Source of the DNA: Candidatus Hamiltonella defensa 5AT (Acyrthosiphon pisum)
Lineage (GTDB): Bacteria > Pseudomonadota > Gammaproteobacteria > Enterobacterales > Enterobacteriaceae
Reading direction: 5' to 3'
NCBI RefSeq assembly: GCF_000021705.1
Contig: NC_012751.1
Location: 1,786,006 to 1,850,005 of the forward strand
DNA length: 64,000 nucleotides
A model generated the notes under the pieces. That model was not told the origin of the DNA. It saw only the letters and a list, made by a program, of their open reading frames with translations, and did not search any database. A program made the position numbers and the translations under genes. The first letter of the stretch is position 1; each line of letters begins with the position of its first letter. Shown in pieces: positions 18,475 to 27,118 of this stretch.

Positions 18475-20105
18475 TCAATTTTTTATAGATTTAGGGGCTG
18501 ATTTATTATTATTAGGAAAACTTCCTGTACTAATAAACGTTGTCTGACCAGAATCATGGTTTTGAAGCTCGAAATTATCGAACGAATCGCGAGGTAAGGC
18601 TGACTTAATTGAGCCAGAGGAATTTTCTATATGTATTCCAACACCAAGAGTGCTTGTATGCAAACCCACAAGCGTTGCTGATGTACGGTCCTGTGTTTGA
18701 GTTTCAGGCACTCTAGACCCAAAAGTGGGAGGGGCGTCATTTTTATAAAAAACGGTCTTTGTCTGTCCCATAGACACATCAAGACTCAAAGTGGCATTAT
18801 CATTCGTATCGTTGTTTTTATGAGGTATTTTAACATCTAGTTCAAGATGAAGATTATCATCTTCTCCCTTAGTCACCTTAGCCTGCCGCAATAAATTCCT
18901 AATCTCATCATTAGATGACAATGGCTTTATACTGCTGTTTTGTTCTAATGAAGCTTCTAAGTGATTTCCGTGAGCGCCATTTAATAGGCTGTTTTTGCCA
19001 GGTTCATCCTGTGAACTTGACGAATTTCTGTTAGAATCTTTTAACTCTGGGTGACTTTTGTCCCTGTTATTTGATTTCTGCTCATCTTCTGAGCGCTTTT
19101 TAGAAGCCTGCTCTAAGGCTAACTTATCTTTATGAGACTGATGCTCATTTTGAATGGCATTGTGCACCATTCTTGACTCAATTGTTTTGCTTCCTGCTCC
19201 CGTTTTTCATGATATTTCGTGCTCTCTATTTTTTTTCTTGTTGCGTCTGAAAATCTTGCTGAATTTTCGTTTCCTGAGATTGTAGCCTTCTTATGTGATT
19301 ATCTTGAGAAAACGCCAGAAGGTTTTGTTGAGATTCAATCTCTCGTTCGATTTGCCTTTTCTTCATTTCTGTATCATGTTTTTGTTCTGCCTTTCTTTGA
19401 GCATCTAATATCTTCTGAGATGCTTTATCCCGTGTTTTAACTTCTCCCAAAGTTTGTATTGCTTCCTGTATTTTATTTTTCAAACCAATAACCATATTTT
19501 CAACTTGAGAAGACTCGGCACCCTGAGATATTTCTGATGGAAGTTTCAGTATTTTCGCTTTATCGCCCATAGCCAAACTAGATTTGTCCCAAAAATACCG
19601 ACACTGTTTGACAACAGCTGGTTCAGAAAAAATACGTTTGAATTCTTCAGGGGCAACAGTGTCGAGCATTTTTTTTGTCATTTCCAAAAAATCACCAATA
19701 TCTTTGGTTTTGACTAACTGATCTAAAATAAAAGGACGTATATCTTTAGCATTAGCACCAAGTGCTGATTTTTGCTCTGAAAAAATTTGATTAGGAGGGG
19801 CTATTCTGAAAAGAGGTAAAAGTACTCTCTGTATTGTTATGTGAGAATGAGGCAGAATAAGCTGTCGTGGCACTTTCGCTTTTTTTTTGTAACATATAAG
19901 TCCTATTCCATCTGTCTTGGACAAGCTTTTGGTATTCAGGACTCTTTAACTTTTTTTCTAACTCATTTTCTTTTGGGAAAATTGCTCCAGCTTTGGCAAT
20001 AGAACGCTTAATTTTTACTACGCCTTTTTTATCAATAACTTGAGTTTCGTTAAAAAATTGAGATTCTTTTTTATACAAGTTGCTAAAAGTATAATAGGAA
20101 TCCAT
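18475..20105 (-). pseudogene. Coiled-coil protein of unknown family, broken by several frameshifts
   Basis: Three minus-strand frames read as one protein of about 540 residues: MDSYYTFSNLYKK at 20105; a middle part with DIRPFILDQLVKTKD and a basic coiled coil rich in Gln, Glu and Lys, open to 19226; and a Ser/Asn-rich end from 19170 to 18475 (SQDEPGKNS, ENSSGSIKS). The first break is near 19795 in a C-rich run. The second is at an A8 run near 19228, after which a third frame (IESTKYHEKREQEAKQ) carries on the coiled coil, and another shift near 19170 leads to the last part. I do not recognise the family. Polar N-terminus, coiled coil and position next to the cyclase suggest a type III effector or translocator, which is inference. 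Confidence 0.55.
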
Positions 20106-20206
20106 AATAGATTTTAAGGAAGTTTTTAATTTTTTTCAGGATCACCATAGATTATTACCGTTCTATTTAACGTATTTGCAATCTCCTGAGCGATACTGTC
20201 TTTCAT

Positions 20207-21280
20207 TTAACACGCTATAAGGTGTAGTGGTTTCTTATCTGTTTCAATTTCCTTCATCAAATTGGGGTACTCATTTCTCATAAACTCAAAAAAATCGTTA
20301 ACATTAAGAGGTATCCCTTTTTCTTCTATAGAGAATAGAGCATTTAAATGATGAATCAGAAGAGCTGGTTCACCTGTATTTTGCAAATTATTGATATATC
20401 CTGTTTCCTGTACCCAAATTTTTTCGGAAGTATTCTTATGGTTCGTTTGCTTAATCTTAAAAACGTCACATCGTCTGTAATCTACCTTTTTAATTTTTTC
20501 AAGATCACAATTCAAGTTCGTAGAATGAGAAGATGATAGAGCCTCGTTTTCTTGTCGCTTAGAAGAAAACATTCTATTAGTATTAGTCTCTTTAGGAGAA
20601 TTTAAAACTACTTTATTGGGCTTAGAGCTGGATTCTTCGTTTATTGGATAAATCTCAACATTCGTTTTAGTTGTTTTCGGAAGAGTGATAATAAAAGGGT
20701 GACCATCGCCGGGCCTTAGATGTGATGACGTATCAGGATAGACTTAACAGCCTTGATCGATTAGTGTTTTTAGAGGGCATACTACCCAAGAATGGGCGTT
20801 TGTGTGTGCATATCTCTTTTGCAAGTTTAAAGGATTTGAGCGCTCTTCATTAAAAGCCTGTTTTGTCATAATCATTACATTTAAAGCATATCTAGCTTCC
20901 TCTTTTGCAATTAAACAAGCAGATTTCTCAGTTCCTCTAAAAATGCCTTTCAAAAAAGGCTTTCGATGATAACAGTCTGACACTTTTGCCTGAACTTCCT
21001 GATGCCCTTGAATTTGTTTTTTTTCAAAATCAGTATAAATGTCATCCTGTACTCTGACAGCTACAAAATTTTCATAATCATGAATTCCATGATCTTAAAG
21101 AACCTGAGCTGTGACATAACTTTCATCGCACTGATCTGCATCACGTTTTTTTAACAGTATTATTTTTTTATCTGTTGTATTGCTGACTTTATATGGAAGG
21201 ACATCACAATTAGCCCGATCTTTTTTTAATAAATTGCATGAATCAGATTTGTTAAATAAAAAATTTATAATTTTTAACAT
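20207..21280 (-). pseudogene. Effector-like gene of unknown family with two in-frame TAA codons
   Basis: One minus-strand frame of 358 codons is open from the ATG at 21280 (MLKIINFLFNKSDSC) to the stop at 20207, apart from TAA at 21095-21097 and TAA at 20744-20746. The parts between the stops read as normal protein: DHGIHDYENFVAVRVQDDIYTDFEKKQIQGHQ just after the first stop is given here only by its ends (DHGIHDYENF, KKQIQGHQ), and VYPDTSSHLRPGDGHPF follows the second. Frame conservation over three segments argues for a young pseudogene. No family recognised; context (cyclase effector, coiled-coil gene on the same strand) suggests a secreted protein. Confidence 0.5.
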
Positions 21281-21615
21281 TATAATTCCCTAGTAAATTT
21301 ATAGTATGTTACTGCTGCTACTAGCTCTGAGTTTTTTAAGTTCAATAAGATGCTGAGTCGCTTTAATGAACAATTTGGCTTAGTACAAAGTAATTGAGCT
21401 TGTGTTTTATTTTCAAATACAACGGGTATGAGATACCCCGTCAGAATAATACAACGCATTGAGCAAATTCACCGTTGTGTAATGTTGTCTCCCTTGAGTT
21501 AGAGATAAATATCAAAAACTGTTGATTTTTTATTTCACCAGAATAAAGGCCATAAAAACATCAGGTGATAACCCGAATAGCTGTCTTAAAGAGTTAAGAT
21601 AGGGGGAGGGAGAGT
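21281..21615. other. Intergenic, no gene seen
   Basis: 335 AT-rich bases between the effector island and the phage regulator. No frame, tRNA or clear hairpin with T-run could be supported. Confidence 0.4.
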
Positions 21616-22074
21616 TTAAATATGGGCATTGAGCTTTGACTGAGCGTTTGAAGGGCACTCAACTTCATCGATATCAAAAAACCGTGAGCCCTTATGTTCA
21701 TAGAGGCGGTTATTAAATTTCGGCTCATTCATCCCTAAATAAGCGGCGGCCACCGATTTGCCTCCTTGAATGTGTTTCAGCATTTGGTTAATTAATTCCC
21801 GTTTTTCCATCATCATCAATGTGTCCTTTGGGTTACTTTTTGCTCTGCATTGTGAAAAAATCATGTTAATAAATAGATATTTTTCAAAATCTTTATTCAA
21901 TTCATGGGGCTTGATTTCTCCACCACTGGATTCAACAATCGACTTCAGATAACGAAAAGTTATTCCTCCACCATGAAGCCATCGCCATACTGTGGGTTGT
22001 TTGACTCCACATAAATCTGCGAGTTTTTTTTGACCGCGTACAATTTTTATTGCTTTTTTAATAGCCTTATTCAT
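21616..22074 (-). CDS. Phage regulator: Cro/YdaS-like HTH joined to a CII/YmfL-like HTH
   Basis: A 152-residue protein. Residues 1-60 form a Cro/YdaS-type helix-turn-helix (KIVRGQKKLADLCGVKQPTV, WLHGGGITFRYL). From about residue 88 (MEKRELINQMLKHIQGGKSVAAAYLGM) a second HTH resembling phage CII/YmfL regulators follows, with NNRLYEHKGSRFFDIDE. These are normally two separate genes. An ATG at about residue 88 might give the second domain by internal initiation. It diverges from the cI-like gene at 22186, the classic immunity-region layout. The fusion is seen; its function is inferred. Confidence 0.65.
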   Translation of the reverse strand: MNKAIKKAIKIVRGQKKLADLCGVKQPTVWRWLHGGGITFRYLKSIVESSGGEIKPHELNKDFEKYLFINMIFSQCRAKSNPKDTLMMMEKRELINQMLKHIQGGKSVAAAYLGMNEPKFNNRLYEHKGSRFFDIDEVECPSNAQSKLNAHI

Positions 22075-22185
22075 CAGGATTATCGTAATAGTATTGAACG
22101 GTGACTAACAATAATAATTAGTATTGATATATGCAATAGCAAAACAAATTTGACGAGTAATACTCTTGGCTATGAATTATCTTTC
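22075..22185. promoter_or_regulatory. Putative phage operator/promoter region between divergent regulators
   Basis: 111 AT-rich bases between the cro-like and cI-like starts. AGTATTGA occurs twice (near 22092 and 22123), and CTAACAATAATAATTAG between them is partly symmetric. Such repeats in a cro/cI gap normally bind both repressors; specific sites here are inference. Confidence 0.4.
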
Positions 22186-22773
22186 ATGAAAAGTACACTT
22201 GCCCAGTGTCTGAATTTTGCCATGCAATCCAGAAACTTCAGTCAGGGTACCCTCGCCAAGGCATCAAGAGTTTCTCAGTCTACTATTTTTAAATTAACTA
22301 AAGGCACCTCAAAAGGTTCTAAAAAAATTGTAGACATTGCTCATGCGTTAAAAGTGAATCCTGATTGGCTTGCGCGGGGTGTAGGGGAAATGGAAGGAGA
22401 AAGTATTTCCTCTTTTATTTCTCCTTCTGATTCATCTAACGAAGTACGTGTTTGGAATAAAGAAGGGGAAACAGAAAATATCGTGAACCTTCCTGAAGGA
22501 AAGTCGGTTTCTACCTGGCGTGCTTATATTCTTGATCGTAATAGTGGTTGCAAAGAAGCTCCGGTTGGTTCCATAGTAATTGTGGATACGGCGGTTAAGC
22601 CAAGAGCAAGCGACCTGGTGGTCGCTATGATTTCGGATATGATTTCCGTTTATCGATTTTTACCCAGTAACGGGCCTGGATTATTATCTGTTGATGACAA
22701 AAAAGTTCCTTTGTTTGATTTGTCTGAATCGGTGAACTTATTGGGGTTGCTGTTTTTCTTTTTCGTGATTTAA
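22186..22773 (+). CDS. CI-like phage repressor with altered C-terminus
   Basis: About 195 residues. An N-terminal HTH (QGTLAKASRVSQSTIFKLTKG) is followed by a peptidase-S24-like dimerisation domain (SIVIVDTAVKPRASDLVVAMI). The final residues LLGLLFFFFVI are odd; restoring one G in the GGGG run near 22746 gives LLGVAVFLFRDLRR, the usual end of such repressors, so a late frameshift changes only the last dozen residues. I chose ATG 22186 (MKSTLAQ) because an HTH domain normally starts there; a TTG at 22150 is possible, and neither has a clear ribosome site. Confidence 0.7.
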   Translation: MKSTLAQCLNFAMQSRNFSQGTLAKASRVSQSTIFKLTKGTSKGSKKIVDIAHALKVNPDWLARGVGEMEGESISSFISPSDSSNEVRVWNKEGETENIVNLPEGKSVSTWRAYILDRNSGCKEAPVGSIVIVDTAVKPRASDLVVAMISDMISVYRFLPSNGPGLLSVDDKKVPLFDLSESVNLLGLLFFFFVI

Positions 22774-22855
22774 GACGATAGTCCTTAATCTTCTGTGCAG
22801 GAATGGTGTATTCGTTATAAACACCTTCTTTGACCCTACGCCAAACACAAATCAT
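22625..22855 (-). CDS. Possible small phage protein
   Basis: 76 codons on the minus strand starting MICVWRRVKEGVYNEY, with a good AGGAGCG ribosome site eight bases upstream of the ATG. About 150 bases overlap the end of the cI-like gene on the other strand, so perhaps only the first ~30 codons were originally coding. No family recognised. Confidence 0.25.
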   Translation of the reverse strand: MICVWRRVKEGVYNEYTIPAQKIKDYRLKSRKRKTATPISSPIQTNQTKELFCHQQIIIQARYWVKIDKRKSYPKS

Positions 22856-23306
22856 GTTGCGCTCCTAAAATTGAAAATAAAGAGTCATTATTTTCTCCAT
22901 TGCATCACGTTAGTTTTGATTTGAAATTTTTGATTTTAAAAAATCAACATCATAAAAATTAATAGTTTTATTAGGCCATTTATAAAACTTCATGTTTTAT
23001 AAAAAATCATTACAAATACTTTATAGCTTTTAGTATTACGCTTTAGCAAATCCTATTTGCTATTATTTTTAAACCAAAAACAACACTGCGAAACAGACAG
23101 GGAAAATCTACGGAGTCTCTGTCCGACGATTATGAAGTCCGGAATGCTTCGTAGAAAGCTTGACCCCGCAAGGCGAACGCTCTTTAAAAACTCAACGGTA
23201 TGCCGAGAAGGTGTACACCCTCACTCAGTGAATTTCGGGATGAGATGACGACCATATGGCAACATTAGTGAAGACCCCCTCATCACCCAAACTCATTGAC
23301 AGGAGA
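22856..23306. other. Phage-region intergenic sequence
   Basis: AT-rich to about 23050, then more GC-balanced. One plus-strand frame (23057-23248) is open but has no ribosome site and no recognisable sequence, so I do not call it. The unassigned stretch ends at an AGGAG site serving the small gene at 23307. Confidence 0.3.
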
Positions 23307-23432
23307 ATGCGTATGAATGCAAAAAAAAGATGCAAACTCAGACGGACCCGTCCGGCGTCGAGAAGAAAGGCAGAGATTGGAAGCACAGTGGAGGGAAGAG
23401 CGAAAAAGGGGGCCTGTTTTAAGCGTACCTAA
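23307..23432 (+). CDS. Small basic phage protein, unknown
   Basis: A 41-codon frame (39 codons if the ATG at 23313 is used) behind AGGAG at 23301. The product is very basic (KKRCKLRRTRP, SRRKAEIG). A competing longer frame at 23317-23523 in another phase is also open, and I cannot decide between them from sequence alone. Confidence 0.3.
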   Translation: MRMNAKKRCKLRRTRPASRRKAEIGSTVEGRAKKGACFKRT

Positions 23433-23527
23433 AGTGCTTTTACATCGCCCCACACGCGAATACAGCTCAGATAACCGAATGCTCTACAGGGTGTGGTTGT
23501 TTCGGGCGAAAAGTCATCGTTAAAGAC

Positions 23528-23923
23528 TTAACGAAGATACTTCAACATCAGGCCGATAGACACCACTAAAAAGCCTATCATTCCGCCCATTTTGATCGTT
23601 AAACTTAAACCCAGTTTCTCTAGTTTGTTATCCATATCTTTACGGATATCGGCAAACTGAACATCGACTTTCTCAAACCGGGTATCCATATCTTTACGAA
23701 TATCAGCAAATTGAGCATCGACTTTCTCAAATCGGGTATCCATATCTTTACGGACATCGGCGATATCACGCTTTACGTCCGCAATATCGGCCTTGGTGGC
23801 CACATCAGCCACTTCATGAGACCTACGCACAATGAGCGATATTGCCCGCGCATGTTCTCTCGACATACCGACCGTTTCCAGATCTTCTGTTGCCTGTAAT
23901 GTATCAAACGCCACCTGAGCCAT
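23528..23923 (-). CDS. DUF1640-like coiled-coil membrane protein
   Basis: About 131 residues. The start at 23923 (MAQVAFDTL) has a strong AGGAGG six to seven bases upstream; 23959 would add 12 residues. An N-terminal region (DLETVGMSREHARAI) is followed by heptads built from a repeated unit (RFEKVDAQFADIRKDMDT), then one C-terminal membrane helix (GGMIGFLVVSIGLMLKYL). This layout is typical of DUF1640/CCDC90-like proteins common in phage and insect-associated bacteria. Function unknown. The unit repeats at about 54-bp spacing in the DNA. Confidence 0.7.
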   Translation of the reverse strand: MAQVAFDTLQATEDLETVGMSREHARAISLIVRRSHEVADVATKADIADVKRDIADVRKDMDTRFEKVDAQFADIRKDMDTRFEKVDVQFADIRKDMDNKLEKLGLSLTIKMGGMIGFLVVSIGLMLKYLR

Positions 23924-24051
23924 AGGGGAACCTCCTTTATTAAGACCAGTGTAACCCATCTACGGCTCAATCTGCAAAATTTAACATTTCGTTTCATTTT
24001 CCCCCTTTCATCAGGCGGGCTTCTCTCGCCTTTTATTTACAGGAGCATCCT

Positions 24052-24162
24052 ATGAAAAAACATCAACATCGGCCTGGACAGAAGAAAAAGCCCCCTTATC
24101 ACCCCTTGATTGCCTGGTTTCTTCACTTATTGCATATCCTAAAACAAAAGGGGACACCATGA
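24052..24162 (+). CDS. Small phage protein, 36 residues
   Basis: Begins with ATG behind AGGAGCATCCT. Basic, His/Lys/Pro-rich first half (KKHQHRPGQKKKPP), then a hydrophobic segment (LIAWFLHLLHIL). Its stop overlaps the next start by ATGA, a typical phage operon coupling. No family recognised. Confidence 0.45.
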   Translation: MKKHQHRPGQKKKPPYHPLIAWFLHLLHILKQKGTP

Positions 24163-24338
24163 AATTTTGCATTTTAGGCCCCTTTCTGTTGATTGATTTG
24201 GCGGAACAACGGCACTGTTTCCCCAACACCGAATCAGGCTATCGGGAGATGGCGCGGGCTTTTTGTGACAGCAAAAGCATTGACTTCACCTCACCCTCAT
24301 CCTCTCACAGGAGACCCTCATGGGCACGGTCAGCTTGA
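24159..24338 (+). CDS. Small phage protein, 59 residues
   Basis: Starts inside the ATGA overlap with the gene before it and ends 19 bases inside the ATPase gene after it. Begins MKFCILGPFLLIDLAEQ. Translational coupling and spacing support it; the last part may simply read over the next gene's ribosome site. Unknown function. Confidence 0.4.
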   Translation: MKFCILGPFLLIDLAEQRHCFPNTESGYREMARAFCDSKSIDFTSPSSSHRRPSWARSA

Positions 24339-25003
24339 TTTTAGGAGAATCCGGGACTGGGAAAACAGCCAGTCTGCGACACCTCAATCCCAAAACCTGT
24401 TTATTGATTCAGTCTATTCAAAAACCGCTGCCCTTTCCGGCGAAAGCCTGGAGACCCTGGGAGGTCAAAGACCCTCACAGCAGTATTTATGTCAGTGACC
24501 TCTGGCAGCCGGTGAAGATGGCGTTGGCCAGAGCCTATTCCTACGGAAAACGCATCGCCGTCGTCGATGATTTTCAATACATCATGGCCAACGAGTTTAT
24601 GCGGCGGGGAGAGGAAAAATCGTACGAGAAATTCACCGAGATTGCGCATCATACCTGGGACATCCTTCACCACACGATACATCACACGCCCCCTGACCTG
24701 CGCGTGTATTTTTTATCTCACACGGAAGAAACGGGTTCCGGCAAAATCAAGATGAAAACTGTGGGGAAATTACTGGATGAAAAAATCACGCTCGAGGGGA
24801 TGTTCACCACCGTGCTGCGGACCTGTGTCAAAGACGGTCGATACCTTTTGAGTACCCAGAATAACGGCTGTGATACCGTCAAATCCCCCATGGGTCTGTT
24901 TGACCGCGCAGAGATTGACAACGACTTGTCCTTCGTCGATGCCGCTTTATGTGATTATTACCAGCTCACCCCTTCCCAACACACCACAGGAGCTCTTGCA
25001 TGA
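24320..25003 (+). CDS. Sak4-like phage recombination ATPase
   Basis: A 227-residue RecA-fold ATPase. Walker A GESGTGKTAS lies at residues ~9-18 and Walker B IAVVDDFQYI at ~80-89. A compact single-domain ATPase next to an ssDNA-binding protein and a YqaJ exonuclease is the usual setting of Sak4-type single-strand annealing proteins. The GC content of this module is visibly higher than that of the flanking genes. AGGAG lies ten bases before the ATG. The stop overlaps the next start (ATGA). Confidence 0.7.
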   Translation: MGTVSLILGESGTGKTASLRHLNPKTCLLIQSIQKPLPFPAKAWRPWEVKDPHSSIYVSDLWQPVKMALARAYSYGKRIAVVDDFQYIMANEFMRRGEEKSYEKFTEIAHHTWDILHHTIHHTPPDLRVYFLSHTEETGSGKIKMKTVGKLLDEKITLEGMFTTVLRTCVKDGRYLLSTQNNGCDTVKSPMGLFDRAEIDNDLSFVDAALCDYYQLTPSQHTTGALA

Positions 25004-25560
25004 CCTTGAATCCCTTTATTTACAATCCCCAACAGGCGTTAGCGGCGGGCCAAAGCGGTTTTATCACCGACTCAGGGTCGTATGTGGTGACGATAACAGA
25101 CGCCCGGTTCCGTGTGCAGCCCAGCGGGGCTAAATCGATAGAACTGTCGATTGAAACGGAGGAGGGGCGTAAAGCGCAATATCTTCATTTGTACCATGAA
25201 AAAAAAGACGGGACGGCCAATCCTTATGGCCTTCATCTCATTCATGCCCTGATGGGATGTATGGGGATGAGGCAACTCCATCCTCCCACGCATCCAGGCG
25301 GCCCGGTGTCTGAGTTCATCGGCAAAAAAGTGGGCCTGATGTTGCAGAAAACCCTGAAAACCAGGGCAGATGGCAAAGAGACCTACCGCCTGGAAATTGT
25401 CCTGCCCTTTTTCGCCCAGACCCGTCAAACCCTCAGGGAAAAACTCGACGGGCAAACGGCTCGTGATGTCGATAACCGATTGGCGTCCCTGAAAGACAAA
25501 GATGAGAGAACCTTACTCCCCCTCCATACGCCTTCTTTTAACGACGCCATCCCTTTTTAA
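25000..25560 (+). CDS. Phage ssDNA-binding protein (DUF669-like)
   Basis: A 186-residue protein with an OB-like N-terminal part (SYVVTITDARFRVQPSGAKS, TEEGRKAQYLHLYH) and a C-terminal tail ending FNDAIPF, like the acidic-hydrophobic tip of SSB proteins that recruits partners. It overlaps the ATPase gene by four bases and is followed by the exonuclease, consistent with a phage recombination operon. The exact family is inferred. Confidence 0.65.
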   Translation: MTLNPFIYNPQQALAAGQSGFITDSGSYVVTITDARFRVQPSGAKSIELSIETEEGRKAQYLHLYHEKKDGTANPYGLHLIHALMGCMGMRQLHPPTHPGGPVSEFIGKKVGLMLQKTLKTRADGKETYRLEIVLPFFAQTRQTLREKLDGQTARDVDNRLASLKDKDERTLLPLHTPSFNDAIPF

Positions 25561-25574
25561 CCACGGAGGTAGAG

Positions 25575-26084
25575 ATGATGCAACAAAGAACCCCTGACTG
25601 GTTCCAGGCGCGATGTGGCAAAGTCACGGCCAGCCGGTTAGGAGACTTGATGGCCAAAACCAGAGCGGGGGTTGCCGCCTCGCGGGCACGATATCAGGCC
25701 GAGCTGATTTGCGAACGTCTGACCGGGCAACGGGAAGAGGGGTTTGTCACGGCGGCCATGAGAAGAGGCACGGAGTTAGAGCCTGAGGCCCGAGACCTGT
25801 ACCGCCTGTATTCCGGGAACGAAGTGAAAGAAGTGGGACTGATACCCCATCCGACCCTCCCTGATTTTGCCGCCAGTCCGGACGGGCTGGTCAATCCAGA
25901 GGGATTGCTGGAAATCAAATGCCCGAATGCTTGGGCACACCTGGAACTCCTTGACCCTCGCTTCCCGCCTGAGCTCGCCTACTTTCAAGTCCGAGTTCAT
26001 GTTGACCCCGTGTTGAACGAAGAAATTGAACAGGCCGTGCCCGCATTTCTCAATGAAATAGAGAAAGAAATTGAGTGTATATGA
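25575..26084 (+). CDS. YqaJ-type phage recombination exonuclease, internally shortened
   Basis: 169 residues of a lambda-exonuclease-like enzyme that resects dsDNA ends. The N-terminal RTPDWFQARCGKVTASR motif and the catalytic set are present: DFAASPDG then LLEIKCPN (Asp, Glu, Lys). After KCPNAWAHLELL the sequence jumps straight to DPRFPPELAYF. Relatives carry a further ~35 residues here (a QIQWQLACTGR-like strand and WCDFVSF), so an in-frame deletion removed part of the fold. Catalytic residues remain, but activity is doubtful. GGAGG precedes the ATG. Confidence 0.75.
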   Translation: MMQQRTPDWFQARCGKVTASRLGDLMAKTRAGVAASRARYQAELICERLTGQREEGFVTAAMRRGTELEPEARDLYRLYSGNEVKEVGLIPHPTLPDFAASPDGLVNPEGLLEIKCPNAWAHLELLDPRFPPELAYFQVRVHVDPVLNEEIEQAVPAFLNEIEKEIECI

Positions 26085-26208
26085 CTACTTTAATATTTCG
26101 CAATACCGCTCTAAAAACCCTCTCTCACAAGGACCAAATCTGGTTGACGTCTGCCGAGCTTGCTAACGCTTAACAGTACTTCAGTTCTACATCTGTCAGT
26201 AACCTTTA
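26081..26208 (+). pseudogene. Remnant of a phage antirepressor (BRO-N domain), stopped and cut by an IS
   Basis: The frame starts in an ATGA overlap with the exonuclease gene and reads MTTLIFRNTALKTLSHKDQ, then IWLTSAELANA, resembling BRO-N antirepressors. A TAA at 26171 replaces an expected Leu codon (TTA); the same frame continues QYFSSTSVSNLY, the next conserved part of the domain. The IS element at 26209 then interrupts it. No matching continuation is seen beyond the IS. Confidence 0.5.
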
Positions 26209-27062
26209 TGGCACTGTTAACAAAGTTAATGTTAAGATATTCTCTGTTTTTTAGGGGGATAAAGAAATGAAAAACAGGCACTATCCGCTCAAAGAGTGTG
26301 ATTTTATAAAAATAATCGAACCTCATATTATAAAATATGATAAACGTCCAGGTAGACCTGCAAGCATCAGTCATTATCAGTTTTTTTCAGCTGTTTTGTA
26401 CGTATTGAGAACGGGTATCCCTTGGCGTGATGTACCTGATTTATACGGTCATTGGCATACGATTTATATGCGCTTTAAAAGATGGAGTGAAAATGGCTTG
26501 TTCTGGAACTTGCTTTATCGTTTACAACAAAAAAAGAAAATCAAAATGGACTGTACATGGGTAGACAGTACGACGGTCGCCATCCACCGACACGGCTCAG
26601 GAAGCCTTAAAAAAAGGGACCTCAATCGATAGGGCGCGGCCGAAAAGGCGTGAGCACTCAAATTCACGTGGGTCTTTCAGGCCGCTTTCTCCGGAGTGCC
26701 TGTCTATCTGAAGGACAGCGCTCCGATATGAAAGCCTTTACTGAGCTGTGGATAAAGGGAAATGGGAGGAAGGTGAGCTACATCATCGCTGATAAGGGAG
26801 TTGACTTTTTTGATGTCAGAAAATTAATCCGGGATAGTGGAAAGAGCCCTGTGATACCCCGACGAAAAGGGGCTGTTTGCACCGGCATTCAACCTAATGA
26901 TAAAGAAAAATACAAAACACGCTCTGCGATTGAACGTTTCTTCTTCAGCATAAAAGAACAAAAAAGACTCGCTTTACGCTTTGATAAACTCGATATCACC
27001 TTCTTTTCTTTCTTCGCTATCGCTTGTCTTAAGGTCTTTAATTTACTTTGTTAACACTGCCA
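26209..27062 (+). mobile_element. Complete IS5-family insertion sequence, about 854 bp
   Basis: Terminal inverted repeats TGGCACTGTTAACAAAGT (26209) and TGGCAGTGTTAACAAAGT (complement of the right end, 27062) match at 17 of 18 positions. TA on each side (26207-26208 and 27063-27064) is a probable target duplication, as for the IS427-like group. It encodes one transposase split over two frames. Confidence 0.75.
26267..27054 (+). CDS. IS5-family DDE transposase in two overlapping frames
   Basis: The first frame (26267-26632) carries the N-terminal region (SHYQFFSAVLYVLRTGIPWRDVP) and the first catalytic Asp (DCTWVDSTT). The second (open from about 26612 to 27054) carries the second Asp (IIADKGVDFF) and the Glu (SAIERFFFSIKEQKR). 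Moving -1 at the A7-GGG run at 26609-26618 yields KKGPQSIGRGRKGVSTQIHV, the expected join. Two-frame transposases made by -1 slippage are common in this IS group, so this may be the normal active form rather than a mutation. Confidence 0.7.
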
Positions 27063-27118
27063 TAGCTTGCGAGGTGTGACACCCATACCATCTAAGTTCT
27101 ATCAACGAGATCATTATT

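Noticed and set aside
23057..23248. 63-codon plus-strand frame in the phage region
   Set aside because: No ribosome site and no protein-like conservation that I can recognise.
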